The notes under the pieces are model-generated. The model did not search any database, was not told where the DNA came from, and was given only the letters and a program-made list of their open reading frames with translations. 64,000 bases of DNA from an uncultured Muribaculum sp. (GTDB taxonomy: Bacteria > Bacteroidota > Bacteroidia > Bacteroidales > Muribaculaceae): assembly GCF_910583865.1 (NCBI RefSeq), contig NZ_CAJTYX010000013.1:4291-68290 (forward strand). Direction: 5' to 3'. Each line of letters opens with the position of its first letter. Position 1 is the first letter of the stretch. The position numbers and the translations under genes were made by a program. This document shows, piece after piece, positions 27,289 through 35,966 of the stretch.

Positions 27289-28089
27289 ATGATGACTTTA
27301 GACAACATAGTAGTGGCGCTCCTGCTTACGCTTGTGGCCGGTATGGCTACGGCGGTGGGCGCTCTGATGGCTTTTTTTACCAAGAAGGGCAACAATCATC
27401 ATCTCTCGGGAGCCTTGGGGCTTTCGGCGGGTGTGATGGTATATGTCTCATTCATGGAGCTTGTGCCTGATGCCGTGGAGGAGATGGGGGCCGTGGTGGC
27501 CGACCCGAGGACGGCGATGTTCTATGTGCTGCTGAGTTTCTTCGGTGGCATGGGTCTTATCGCGCTCATCGACTGGCTTGTGCCTGAGGACGAGAACCCC
27601 CACGAGGTGCATCTGCGCGGGGCGACGTGTCCAGACGGGAGCCGGTTGAAGCGAACCGGGACTATGCTCGCGTTCACCATCGGCATCCACAACTTTCCGG
27701 AGGGAGTGGCCACATTCGTCTCGGGTCTTGAGGGCGCCGACATAGCGCTGCCGATAGTGGTGGCGGTGGCCATACACAACATCCCTGAGGGGATAGCCGT
27801 GAGCGTGCCCATATTGCAGGCAACCGGCAATCGGCGCAAGGCATTTTGGTACAGCGCCCTGTCGGGACTCGCTGAGCCTGTCGGCGCGTTGTTTGCCCTG
27901 CTGTTCCTTTTGCCGCTGTGGACTCCCGTGGTAAGCTCCGTATGCCTGGCCGCAGTGGCGGGCATCATGGTCTACATAGCTTTCGACGAACTCCTCCCCA
28001 ACTCCGAGGCCTATGGCCATCACCACTGGGCCATCGGCGGTGTCATCGCCGGCATGGCCGTGATGGCCTTCGGCCTGCTGCTCTTCTGA
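27289..28089 (+). CDS. zupT: ZIP family zinc/divalent metal transporter (ZupT type)
   Basis: An inner-membrane protein of 266 residues with about eight hydrophobic spans. Metal-binding motifs HNFPEG (from His 134) and HNIPEG (from His 163) are the signatures of ZupT-type ZIP importers, which take up zinc and other divalent metals. A polar loop rich in Pro/Glu/His (VPEDENPHEVHL) precedes them, as in the family. It is transcribed divergently from the ECF cluster. Start at the first of two tandem ATGs. Confidence 0.93.
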   Translation: MMTLDNIVVALLLTLVAGMATAVGALMAFFTKKGNNHHLSGALGLSAGVMVYVSFMELVPDAVEEMGAVVADPRTAMFYVLLSFFGGMGLIALIDWLVPEDENPHEVHLRGATCPDGSRLKRTGTMLAFTIGIHNFPEGVATFVSGLEGADIALPIVVAVAIHNIPEGIAVSVPILQATGNRRKAFWYSALSGLAEPVGALFALLFLLPLWTPVVSSVCLAAVAGIMVYIAFDELLPNSEAYGHHHWAIGGVIAGMAVMAFGLLLF

Positions 28090-28204
28090 GTTTGGTAGCC
28101 TTGATCGAGACGTTGCTGTGGAAATTTGTAGCAAATCGGGCTGCGCTTATAAGGGATTAATCTGCTGGTGTAAATTTTAATATTAATTTGTAATGGTAAA
28201 TTCT

Positions 28205-28234
28205 TGTTAATTTGAAATGGATTTAATACTTTTG
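28205..28234 (+). promoter_or_regulatory. Promoter of the RHS island
   Basis: TTG at 28205-28207, a 19-nt spacer and TACTTTTG at 28227-28234 match the Bacteroidetes promoter pattern. The 28090-28261 gap is AT-rich and holds no gene. Confidence 0.6.
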
Positions 28235-28261
28235 TGAATCTAATAACCGAATAATATCAGA

Positions 28262-28666
28262 GTGACTATGAAATGCAGCGCACTTCTCCTCATTTCCGCC
28301 ATGTCGGTCCTCCCTATGCTTGGCGAAGATACCTATATCTATCAATACGATGCCGCAGGCAATTGCATTGGACGCTTGCTCAGTACATCGGCCACACTGG
28401 CGGCACACAAATCGCAGCAACAGAAAGAGGCTGCGGTCGAGGTATTCCCGTTGGAGACCGACGGTGAATTCTTCATATTCCTTGACTCGACGACCGGCGA
28501 GGAGAACTCTTTCACCATGTCGAGCATCGACGGCATGCGCACCAACAGCGGGAAAATTACCGAGGACATTACCGGGGTGGATATCTCATCGTTCAAGAGC
28601 GGTATATATTCCCTTGGGGTGACCTATGCCGGCAATCTGTATTCATTCAAGATCATAAAGAAATAA
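28262..28666 (+). CDS. Small secreted protein with YD motif and T9SS-like C-terminal domain
   Basis: A protein of 134 residues: signal peptide, then YIYQYDAAGNCIGR, which has the form of one RHS YD repeat, a short Gln/Lys linker, and a C-terminal beta domain ending DISSFKSGIYSLGVTYAG-NLYSFKIIKK. That ending resembles the type A sorting domain of the type IX secretion system, though the usual PNP start is replaced by VFPLETDGEF. It is 10 bases upstream of the giant RHS gene and so almost certainly cotranscribed. A role as export partner or adaptor of the RHS protein is a guess from position and the shared YD motif. No known family is asserted. Confidence 0.65.
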   Translation: MTMKCSALLLISAMSVLPMLGEDTYIYQYDAAGNCIGRLLSTSATLAAHKSQQQKEAAVEVFPLETDGEFFIFLDSTTGEENSFTMSSIDGMRTNSGKITEDITGVDISSFKSGIYSLGVTYAGNLYSFKIIKK

Positions 28667-28676
28667 CACAAGTACT

Positions 28677-31600
28677 ATGAAAGCATATGCATTCCTATGC
28701 GCCATGGCTCTCTGCATGTCTGTGCATTCCATGGATTTCAATCCGTCCGACCATCTGAAAGGCGGCAAAGCCGGAGGTGTCGTGGGCAATATACCGATGG
28801 AGATAGGTGTGGACAACACAGGTGCGGCCACGTTCTCCATACCTATCGAGTTGCCACAGGGTTGCGGAGGCCTCACCCCCGAGCTTTCAATCAACTACAA
28901 CAGCATGGGTGGCAATGGCATGTTCGGGCGCGGTACGGAGCTTTCGGGCGTGTCCGCTATCTACCGCACTGCCGCCACGCGGTTTGTCAACGGCTATGAC
29001 CGTGGTGTCATGTTCGACTCCGACGATGCCCTGTGCCTTGACGGCCAGCCGATAATCCGCAACACTGATAATCCCTTAAAGTATCACTGCCGCATCGGTG
29101 ATGTCTACGATATCACAGCCGACAATGCCGACAATCCTACCCGTTTCACACTTCGCGACGGCAACGGCATCACCAAGGAGTTCGGCCTTACCGAGAACTC
29201 AAGGATGCTTGGTTATAAAAGTCAGATAAACACCAATACTTATGTGTTTGCATGGCTGCTTGAAAAAGTAAGCGACAGCAACGGAAATTACTATACCATA
29301 ACTTATAAGGATATAAACCATACATTGAAAGGCGTTGCCATTGAAAAGATCGAATATTCCGGCAATGAGAATGCCGGGGTCTCTCCTCAGATGGAAGTCA
29401 GGTTTTCAAACTATGGAAGCGACAAGGGTGAGACGGTCTACCACGGAGGGAAGCCATATTGGCAAAAACGTAACTTGCATTCCATAATGGTCTTTGTCGG
29501 AGGTGAACGGATTAAAAAATACGAATTTTCCTATAGCTCCGGCGGTGACCATACTTCAAGTTTTTTAGAATCGGTGAGTTTGGAAGGCTCGGAGTGGGGA
29601 ATAAGAACCAATCCGATTGAATTTACATGGCAGCATTCTTCTTCGGGCATAAAGGATCCGGTGCGTAATACCATTTCGGGAATTGGATCGTCCGGAGCAT
29701 ATTTCGGTGACTTTAACGGTGACGGTTTGCCCGATTTGCTTGTGACACCTACCGATAACACCTCATGGAAAAACTTCAAATATTACCTGAATGACGGCAA
29801 TGGTGGATTCTCATTAAAGAAAGAGTTCGATATCACTTTGAAAGGAGGTATTAATGTTCTACCTAATAAGACCAATAAGCTTGTTGGAACATATGTTGCA
29901 GATTTTAATGGAGATGGTCGCGACGATGTAATGTTCGAGGGTCTTGTCATAGGCGAAAGACGACGGATGGAGATATATCTTTCTGACGGCAACGGATTTT
30001 ATGATAGTGCCATAGATCTTGACTTTACCAATGACAATGCCCGTATAATAGGTGATTTCAACGGCGACGGGGCAGCCGATATTATGTTTGCCGTTCCCGG
30101 TACTACCAGTGCGCATTTCCATATTTCGCAACTTTCAGACAAAATGATTACCCCTATGGCACTGGCATTTGAGGCATTCGTGTCCGAGCCGTGGGAGGAA
30201 ATACAGACCGGCAATTTCGACGGAGGCCATGATACGGATATAATCAATCTGCAAAAAGACAGCCATATATGCTATGCCGTCAACGAGGAAAAACGCGTTT
30301 TGGAGATAATCCACAGGGGCGGATTCCCCACCCGGTCAGAAACCCATTATCTTGGCGACTTCAACGGCGACGGCATGACCGACGTGGTAATGACAACATA
30401 CAATGGAAACAAGTACCTGATGCGGGAAGCTCCCGTAATGTGCCTATGCACCGGCACCCAGTTTGTCACGGAGAACATGGAACGTTACGGTACGTCTGTA
30501 TTCCGTTATGACAGAAAGGTGCTGGTCACAGATGTCAATGGCGATGGAAAAGATGACTTCATATCAATTCCAAACAGTAATTCCTATTCAAACGAGTCGA
30601 TATTGACACTATTCAGCCAGGGTGATGGACTCAGATACTATCAGGACATGTATATTTCTTCTGATATTACCTTTGCCGACAAGTGCTATTACAGCATGCA
30701 GGATATCTATGGCGAAGGTAAGCACACACTGTTCGGCCTACCTCATACCGATGAAAGGATTTCCGGAGAATACCTCATCTACAACGAACGCACCCCTTGC
30801 GAGAACGTCATAACCGGTATATCAGACTGCATGGGGAATACCACCGAGTTTCAATACGAGCGTTGGACCGACTATACCAATTCCCCGTTCATCGAGGTAT
30901 GGGAAGATTACCCGTATTCGGGATGCAGCATGGCCATCCCTTTGGTGAAGAAGATGTCGCAATCCAACGGACGCGGCGGCATGCTTACCACACTTTATGA
31001 ATACAAGAACGCCCGCACCCATCTCGGCAAGATGGGATTCCTCGGCTTCAAGAACGTAATGACTACCAAGCCGGAGGAGAAGATGGTGCGCAATGACAAC
31101 TATATGCTCGATCCCGATTACGGCATGCTTAACGTACTGAGTACCATTTATACCATTGATGGCCAGCGGCTACAGATGGAAAAGAATGTATATGACACGC
31201 AACCATCCCCGGCAGGTACGATAATGGTGCAGCCTGTGGCGAATGCCCGCCATAGCTATTCACCTGTAAATTTGTCAAACTACCTTACGGTCAAAACAGG
31301 AAGAACATATGATAAATGGGGGAATATATTGACAGAACGGGTCACGACCAATGACAAGCATAAGCAGATAACTACTTATACCTACAGTTTGGAAGAATCT
31401 CTCCATTGGATGCATCGTCTCGCTTCTCGACAAGTTGAGACATCTGTCTCCGGCGGTGACTCGCATATAGAAAAAGAAACTTATTTGTACGCAGGAAGTT
31501 TGTCTGACCAATCCTTGCAAACATCTCGTAAAAGCTCATACTTCGACGGCAATGAGACGCATAGAGAAGAGTATGGCTACGACACGTTCGGCAACTGTGA

Positions 31601-34600
31601 CTCGACAGCTACCGGAGGTATCGCCTCGAGTGTGCGTAGTATAAAAAGGACATATACACCTGATGGACGCCTGTGCGTAAATGAGCAGATGCCGATGAAT
31701 TATTCAAAGGCTTACCAATATGATAATTTCGGTAATCCATTGGTCGTATCGGCTTCGGACGGATTGATTGACTCACTTGCCTACGATTCGTTCGGCAACA
31801 ATATCTCTACAAAAAAGATAGGAGTGACCACGTTGCAAGGCTCGGTCTGGAGCAGCAACATTCCGCACAATCCCGACCATGGAGCGTATTGCCGATACAC
31901 CAAATACGGCTCCGACCCATATCGGTTGACTTTCTTCGACACGAAAGGTATAAAATTGCGCGAGTGTTACGATATGGCCGGTAGAACCGTAGCTGTCGAC
32001 TATGCTTATGACGATTTGGGACGACTCCTGTCCGAAAGCCGGCCGTACTATATTGATAGCGAGGATAAGAAGCTTACAAACTACACATATGATGACTTCG
32101 GCAATCTTGTGATGACCGTATATCCTAACGGCTACGTTCAATCTATGGAGTACGACTATTCGATCGATGGCATAGCTGTTACCTCTACTACCGAAAAGGG
32201 AAGCACTATTCAGATGCACGACCATTTCAACCGCCTACTATGGAGCGAAAACGAACTTGGTGAGCGTGTAGACTATTCTTATGATGCCGTAGGGCGGTGT
32301 ATAAGTGCGGATATTGATAGGCAGTGTACTTCATTTTTTTACAATATAATAGGAGGAACTTTCCAAAGAACCGTACAAAGCCAAGATTTCGGAACTGTTA
32401 ATTATAGAAATGATGAATTTAAGCAAATTAAACGGAGTACGCGAGATTATATAGGGCAAACATCATATGCATACGACCAACTTGGAAATGTAAGAGTGAA
32501 AAGTACTCCTCATGCTGGACGTTTTTCGTATAATTATTTTGATGGTCAACCATTTTGTCTTGCTGAAGTAAAAGATTTGTATAATACCTATTTTCACTTT
32601 TATGATTATGACGAATATAATCGTATAAAAGAAGAAATATTATGTTTATATAACGAATTTTATGGGTTTTCTTATAAATACGATAATAATAAGATTAAAG
32701 AATTCACTTATCCGAATGGATTAAAACTTTCGTATGAATATTCTGGCGATATAGTCGTTTGTATAAGAAACACATCGGATAATACTGTAATATGGAAAGC
32801 GGATAGCTTGGATGCGTCAGGTAGGCCAATATCCTGTTCGTATGGAGATTCCATAACAGCATATTATCAATACGATTTATCTACCGGAGGCCTTCTTAAG
32901 GCAGATTATGGGTCAATATTGTCAATTCTCTATACTCGTAACAATCGAGGTATTATTGATTCACGGCGAGAGGGGCCTGATTTCTATGAATATGGATATG
33001 ACAAATTGAATAGGTTATCTTCTGTGTCTCATAGGTTCGAATATGTCATAGATCACCCTTTTGTGCCCGGGTATCCTATTGAGCCGGGAATACCGCGTGA
33101 TTCTTTAGTCGTAAGACCGTTGTCATTTGGGAGCATAATTCTGCCTAAAGATACCTTGTCTCATATAGCGAAGCCTATTTATGACAATAAAAATACTTAT
33201 AGATATGATAGCCAAGGCAATATAAGTGCGATTGTCCAGAATGATACAGTTGGTATAACATATCGAGAGAATTCTACGCATATCTATAGCAATGAACTTG
33301 ATTCTGCAATGATGAGATGGAATCGGCTCACAATGTCGGCAATAAATCGCATAGATACGATATCGAATGATTCTTATTCATTGGCATTGAAATATGGATC
33401 GGATAATATTCGTTTTAAGAGTGTTCTCATGTCTGATGACAGCACGACAATAACACGCGATTATGTTTCAACATATTATGAAGTAATAAAAGCAGGTGGA
33501 AAAAGTATACCAATATGCTACATCTATGCCAATGACAGATTGGTAGCTCTTCAAGCGCAAGGGCATATCTATTATGTATTGACCGATCACCTCGGTTCAG
33601 TGATGCGCATTGTCGATGGAGAGAAGAATGTTGTCGCTTCCTACAGTTACTCCGAGTGGGGTAAGCGCTATGTGGGTACGCTAAAGACCGAGGAGCATCC
33701 ATGGGTGAAATACTTCAACCGTGGCTTCTGCGGACATGAACATCTGCCCGAGTTCTCGCTCATCAATATGGGTGCGCGCGTCTATGACCCCGTCGACATG
33801 CGCTTCCTAAGCCCTGATCCGTTGGTGCAGAACCCCGCACTTCCCCAAAACTTCAACCGCTACTCTTACTGCCTCAACAATCCCATAAACTATACCGATC
33901 CTAACGGTGAATTCTTTATAATAGATGATTTTATAGTAGGGTTCTTTAGTAGCCTCGTCACCGGTCATGGTCTTAAAACTGCGGTTAGGGAGGGTGCTCG
34001 ACGTTCTTCTTTAAGTATCAAGTTGTTGGGCGGATTGTTTAAGACTGGCTATAAACATGGATTCTGGAATCGCACTCTGGAATTATTCTCTCGCTTCACA
34101 TGGCAGCTGCCTCAGACTTTGCTGGGTTATGAATGGGCTGCGATGAATAATACATTCGGATGTGTCGATGATGTGCAGTATTATGGAGGGACTACTGTAG
34201 TGACCTCTAAGATGATGTCCCATTCTACAGCAGTCACTATGGGTAACTATATAGTAGGTGGAACTGATTTGGAGGCAAGTCCGTATAATTCATTGTTCCA
34301 GCATGAGTATGGCCACTATCTTCAGAGCCAAAAATGGGGTCCGCTATGGATCAATGCTTTTGGAGTTCCAAGTTTGGTTAGCATGGCGTATGATAAAGTG
34401 ACTGGAAAGAAAACACATAAATGGTTTTATACTGAAATAGATGCAAATAAACGAGCATATAAATATTTCAGTGAAAGAATACCGGGATATCAATTCAGCA
34501 GGAATCCTGCCAATCAAGACGGATGGTATATCGACAGACATCCAATACATGGTCGTTCATCAATTATAGGAGAAAATAATAACTCAACTAATGGAAATCT

Positions 34601-34634
34601 AAGTACTTTAATCAATCTATTAAACATAAGATGA
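28677..34634 (+). CDS. SpvB/FG-GAP/RHS polymorphic protein with metallopeptidase-like C-terminal tip
   Basis: A secreted protein of 1985 residues. In order: signal peptide; SpvB-like domain (GNIPMEIGVDNTGAATFSIP..., about 25-130); FG-GAP/VCBS repeats (GDFNGDGLPDLL, ADFNGDGRDDVMF, GDFNGDGAADIMF and others, about 340-660); a TcdB-middle-like region; many YD repeats (YTYDDFGNL, YSYDAVGRC); the RHS core (DHLGSVMRIVDGE, RVYDPVDMRFLSPDPL) ending at DPNG 1741-1744. The last 240 residues are the variable tip. It contains HEYGH with His 1876 and His 1880, and TEIDAN with Glu 1920 as possible third ligand, a gluzincin-like zinc metallopeptidase arrangement. Such RHS shells enclose a toxic tip. No T6SS genes are near, and export by T9SS is suggested only by the small upstream gene. 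The stop overlaps the next start (ATGA). Confidence 0.88.
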   Translation: MKAYAFLCAMALCMSVHSMDFNPSDHLKGGKAGGVVGNIPMEIGVDNTGAATFSIPIELPQGCGGLTPELSINYNSMGGNGMFGRGTELSGVSAIYRTAATRFVNGYDRGVMFDSDDALCLDGQPIIRNTDNPLKYHCRIGDVYDITADNADNPTRFTLRDGNGITKEFGLTENSRMLGYKSQINTNTYVFAWLLEKVSDSNGNYYTITYKDINHTLKGVAIEKIEYSGNENAGVSPQMEVRFSNYGSDKGETVYHGGKPYWQKRNLHSIMVFVGGERIKKYEFSYSSGGDHTSSFLESVSLEGSEWGIRTNPIEFTWQHSSSGIKDPVRNTISGIGSSGAYFGDFNGDGLPDLLVTPTDNTSWKNFKYYLNDGNGGFSLKKEFDITLKGGINVLPNKTNKLVGTYVADFNGDGRDDVMFEGLVIGERRRMEIYLSDGNGFYDSAIDLDFTNDNARIIGDFNGDGAADIMFAVPGTTSAHFHISQLSDKMITPMALAFEAFVSEPWEEIQTGNFDGGHDTDIINLQKDSHICYAVNEEKRVLEIIHRGGFPTRSETHYLGDFNGDGMTDVVMTTYNGNKYLMREAPVMCLCTGTQFVTENMERYGTSVFRYDRKVLVTDVNGDGKDDFISIPNSNSYSNESILTLFSQGDGLRYYQDMYISSDITFADKCYYSMQDIYGEGKHTLFGLPHTDERISGEYLIYNERTPCENVITGISDCMGNTTEFQYERWTDYTNSPFIEVWEDYPYSGCSMAIPLVKKMSQSNGRGGMLTTLYEYKNARTHLGKMGFLGFKNVMTTKPEEKMVRNDNYMLDPDYGMLNVLSTIYTIDGQRLQMEKNVYDTQPSPAGTIMVQPVANARHSYSPVNLSNYLTVKTGRTYDKWGNILTERVTTNDKHKQITTYTYSLEESLHWMHRLASRQVETSVSGGDSHIEKETYLYAGSLSDQSLQTSRKSSYFDGNETHREEYGYDTFGNCDSTATGGIASSVRSIKRTYTPDGRLCVNEQMPMNYSKAYQYDNFGNPLVVSASDGLIDSLAYDSFGNNISTKKIGVTTLQGSVWSSNIPHNPDHGAYCRYTKYGSDPYRLTFFDTKGIKLRECYDMAGRTVAVDYAYDDLGRLLSESRPYYIDSEDKKLTNYTYDDFGNLVMTVYPNGYVQSMEYDYSIDGIAVTSTTEKGSTIQMHDHFNRLLWSENELGERVDYSYDAVGRCISADIDRQCTSFFYNIIGGTFQRTVQSQDFGTVNYRNDEFKQIKRSTRDYIGQTSYAYDQLGNVRVKSTPHAGRFSYNYFDGQPFCLAEVKDLYNTYFHFYDYDEYNRIKEEILCLYNEFYGFSYKYDNNKIKEFTYPNGLKLSYEYSGDIVVCIRNTSDNTVIWKADSLDASGRPISCSYGDSITAYYQYDLSTGGLLKADYGSILSILYTRNNRGIIDSRREGPDFYEYGYDKLNRLSSVSHRFEYVIDHPFVPGYPIEPGIPRDSLVVRPLSFGSIILPKDTLSHIAKPIYDNKNTYRYDSQGNISAIVQNDTVGITYRENSTHIYSNELDSAMMRWNRLTMSAINRIDTISNDSYSLALKYGSDNIRFKSVLMSDDSTTITRDYVSTYYEVIKAGGKSIPICYIYANDRLVALQAQGHIYYVLTDHLGSVMRIVDGEKNVVASYSYSEWGKRYVGTLKTEEHPWVKYFNRGFCGHEHLPEFSLINMGARVYDPVDMRFLSPDPLVQNPALPQNFNRYSYCLNNPINYTDPNGEFFIIDDFIVGFFSSLVTGHGLKTAVREGARRSSLSIKLLGGLFKTGYKHGFWNRTLELFSRFTWQLPQTLLGYEWAAMNNTFGCVDDVQYYGGTTVVTSKMMSHSTAVTMGNYIVGGTDLEASPYNSLFQHEYGHYLQSQKWGPLWINAFGVPSLVSMAYDKVTGKKTHKWFYTEIDANKRAYKYFSERIPGYQFSRNPANQDGWYIDRHPIHGRSSIIGENNNSTNGNLSTLINLLNIR

Positions 34635-35218
34635 GTATGCGTATAATAAAAATAATGCTATGCAGTGCGTTTGTCCTGATGACGATGATAATGGGTTCAT
34701 GTTGTGAACCTGAAGAAATGTGGACTATAGGAAATCATGCCAAGTTTTCTGTGCAGGTAATCAACACATATATCAAAAACAATGAAACAGTTGTCGAGGA
34801 GGCTCAGATAGGGCCATTCCAAGGAATTTACATAGCATCCGATGATGTTGTTGATGTTACTTCGTTTTTAAACAGAGACTGGGCTTTTTCGGAACGCCCC
34901 GGTTTGACACTATACTTTGTTCCATGCTTTGAGGGCCTTGATGAGTATCCGTTGTCTGAACGTTGGAAGTTCGCAGCAGCATCCATTGTTTTGAATGAGC
35001 AATGGATGAGCAGTCATGATTGGCATATTAACTTTCCGGAGGACTGCGTTGTCAATCCCGATTTGTGGAAGCTCTACGACCTCGACAAGTTCGTTGAGTG
35101 GTACGGGCCGCTCAATGCGCAGGGCTGGGACGAAGTGTGGCGCAAGTGGGAGGAAAGCAAGCGGACCGGCGAGGTCGAGACGGAAATGGCAGCTTTTCTT
35201 CCGTTGTGCTGCGAATAG
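34631..35218 (+). CDS. Candidate immunity lipoprotein 1 of the RHS system
   Basis: A lipoprotein of 195 residues (lipobox MGSC followed by CEPEE). The start codon overlaps the RHS stop in ATGA, so translation is coupled. The N-terminal half is specific; the last 60 or so residues (NFPEDC...DLDKFVEWYGPLNAQGWDEVWRKWEE...) are almost identical to those of the next gene. Immediate coupling to the toxin-like tip, lipidation and tandem duplication fit an immunity protein that neutralises the tip at the envelope. The family is not recognised and the function is inferred from context only. Confidence 0.6.
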   Translation: MSMRIIKIMLCSAFVLMTMIMGSCCEPEEMWTIGNHAKFSVQVINTYIKNNETVVEEAQIGPFQGIYIASDDVVDVTSFLNRDWAFSERPGLTLYFVPCFEGLDEYPLSERWKFAAASIVLNEQWMSSHDWHINFPEDCVVNPDLWKLYDLDKFVEWYGPLNAQGWDEVWRKWEESKRTGEVETEMAAFLPLCCE

Positions 35219-35243
35219 GAGCTGACGTGCCGAGGTGTGGAAG
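35030..35243 (+). repeat. Direct repeat, copy 1 (3' half of candidate immunity gene)
   Basis: 214 bases here match 35684-35897, exactly 654 bases downstream, with about seven differences. The repeat covers the shared C-terminal coding part, the stop and 25 bases beyond. It is GC-rich, unlike the AT-rich 5' halves. Confidence 0.9.
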
Positions 35244-35295
35244 TATATGGCCGGCGGGGAATCTTTTCTAATCGATCTAAAGCTTTAAATATCAA

Positions 35296-35872
35296 ATGAA
35301 ATTATACGAACAGGCTCATTTTCTTATTGATATCCATATTGATACTTGTCATTAACTTTGGCTGTGAACCATTTGATCCTGTCGCAGTATGGGTTATTGA
35401 TAATAAATCTGCTATCAATATATCCGTACAGACTAAGTATGAATATGAGGATAGGTTTGAGGAATGTCCTTATGTGCGTACTGTTGATGTTAATGCTATG
35501 TCTGTATGTCAAGTCAGGACTACGAGCTATAATATGAGGGAGATCCAAGAGATGCTCAGCCATTACATTCGACTGAATTTTAGTGTGTCAGATTGCGGCT
35601 TGGGGGGCGACAAGAAAGATGATATTTGTATCGCCTATTGTAATCTGACTAAAGATTGGTTGATAGAACATGGGGAGGTAATCAACTTCCCGGAGGACTG
35701 CACGGTGAATCCCGATTTGTGGAAGATCTACGACCTCGACAAGTTCGTTGAGTGGTACGGGCCGCTCAATGCGCAGGGCTGGGACGAAGTGTGGCGCAAG
35801 TGGGAGGAAAGCAAGCGGACCGGCGAGGTCGAGACGGAAATGGCAGCTTTTCCTCCGTTGTGCTGCGAATAG
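35296..35872 (+). CDS. Candidate immunity lipoprotein 2, frame broken in the signal peptide
   Basis: A paralog of the upstream lipoprotein. From ATG at 35296 the frame is lost after two codons by one extra T in AAATTATACG. Without that T the protein would read MKYTNRLIFLLISILILVINFGCEP, written here as a lipoprotein signal with Cys at the end, and be 191 residues, close to its 195-residue neighbour. As the sequence stands, only a TTG start near 35327 could give a short signal (ISILILVINFGC). The body (VDVNAMSVCQVRTTSYNMREIQ...) differs from its neighbour, while the last 60 or so residues are almost identical. It is either a decaying second immunity gene or an assembly error. Confidence 0.55.
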
Positions 35873-35897
35873 GAGCTGACGTGCCGAGGTGTGGAAG
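35684..35897 (+). repeat. Direct repeat, copy 2 (3' half of candidate immunity gene)
   Basis: Second copy of the 214-base repeat at 35030-35243, about 97 percent identical by eye. Recombination between the copies would delete or swap one gene. Confidence 0.9.
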
Positions 35898-35930
35898 CAC
35901 GTGGGCGGCGCGGAATCACAATAAATGGGG

Positions 35931-35962
35931 ATTGCGGGGAAGATGCGGGGTGAGTAACTTTG
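35931..35962 (+). promoter_or_regulatory. Promoter of the TonB receptor gene, very close to the start
   Basis: ATTG at 35931 and TAACTTTG at 35955-35962 match the promoter pattern with a spacer of about 20 nt. The -7 element ends only four bases before the ATG at 35967, so the transcript would be leaderless or translation starts further in. Confidence 0.55.
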
Positions 35963-35966
35963 CGGC

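Noticed and set aside
28262..35897. Type VI secretion effector locus
   Set aside because: No vgrG, PAAR, hcp or tss gene is present; the RHS protein has its own signal peptide, which T6SS effectors lack.
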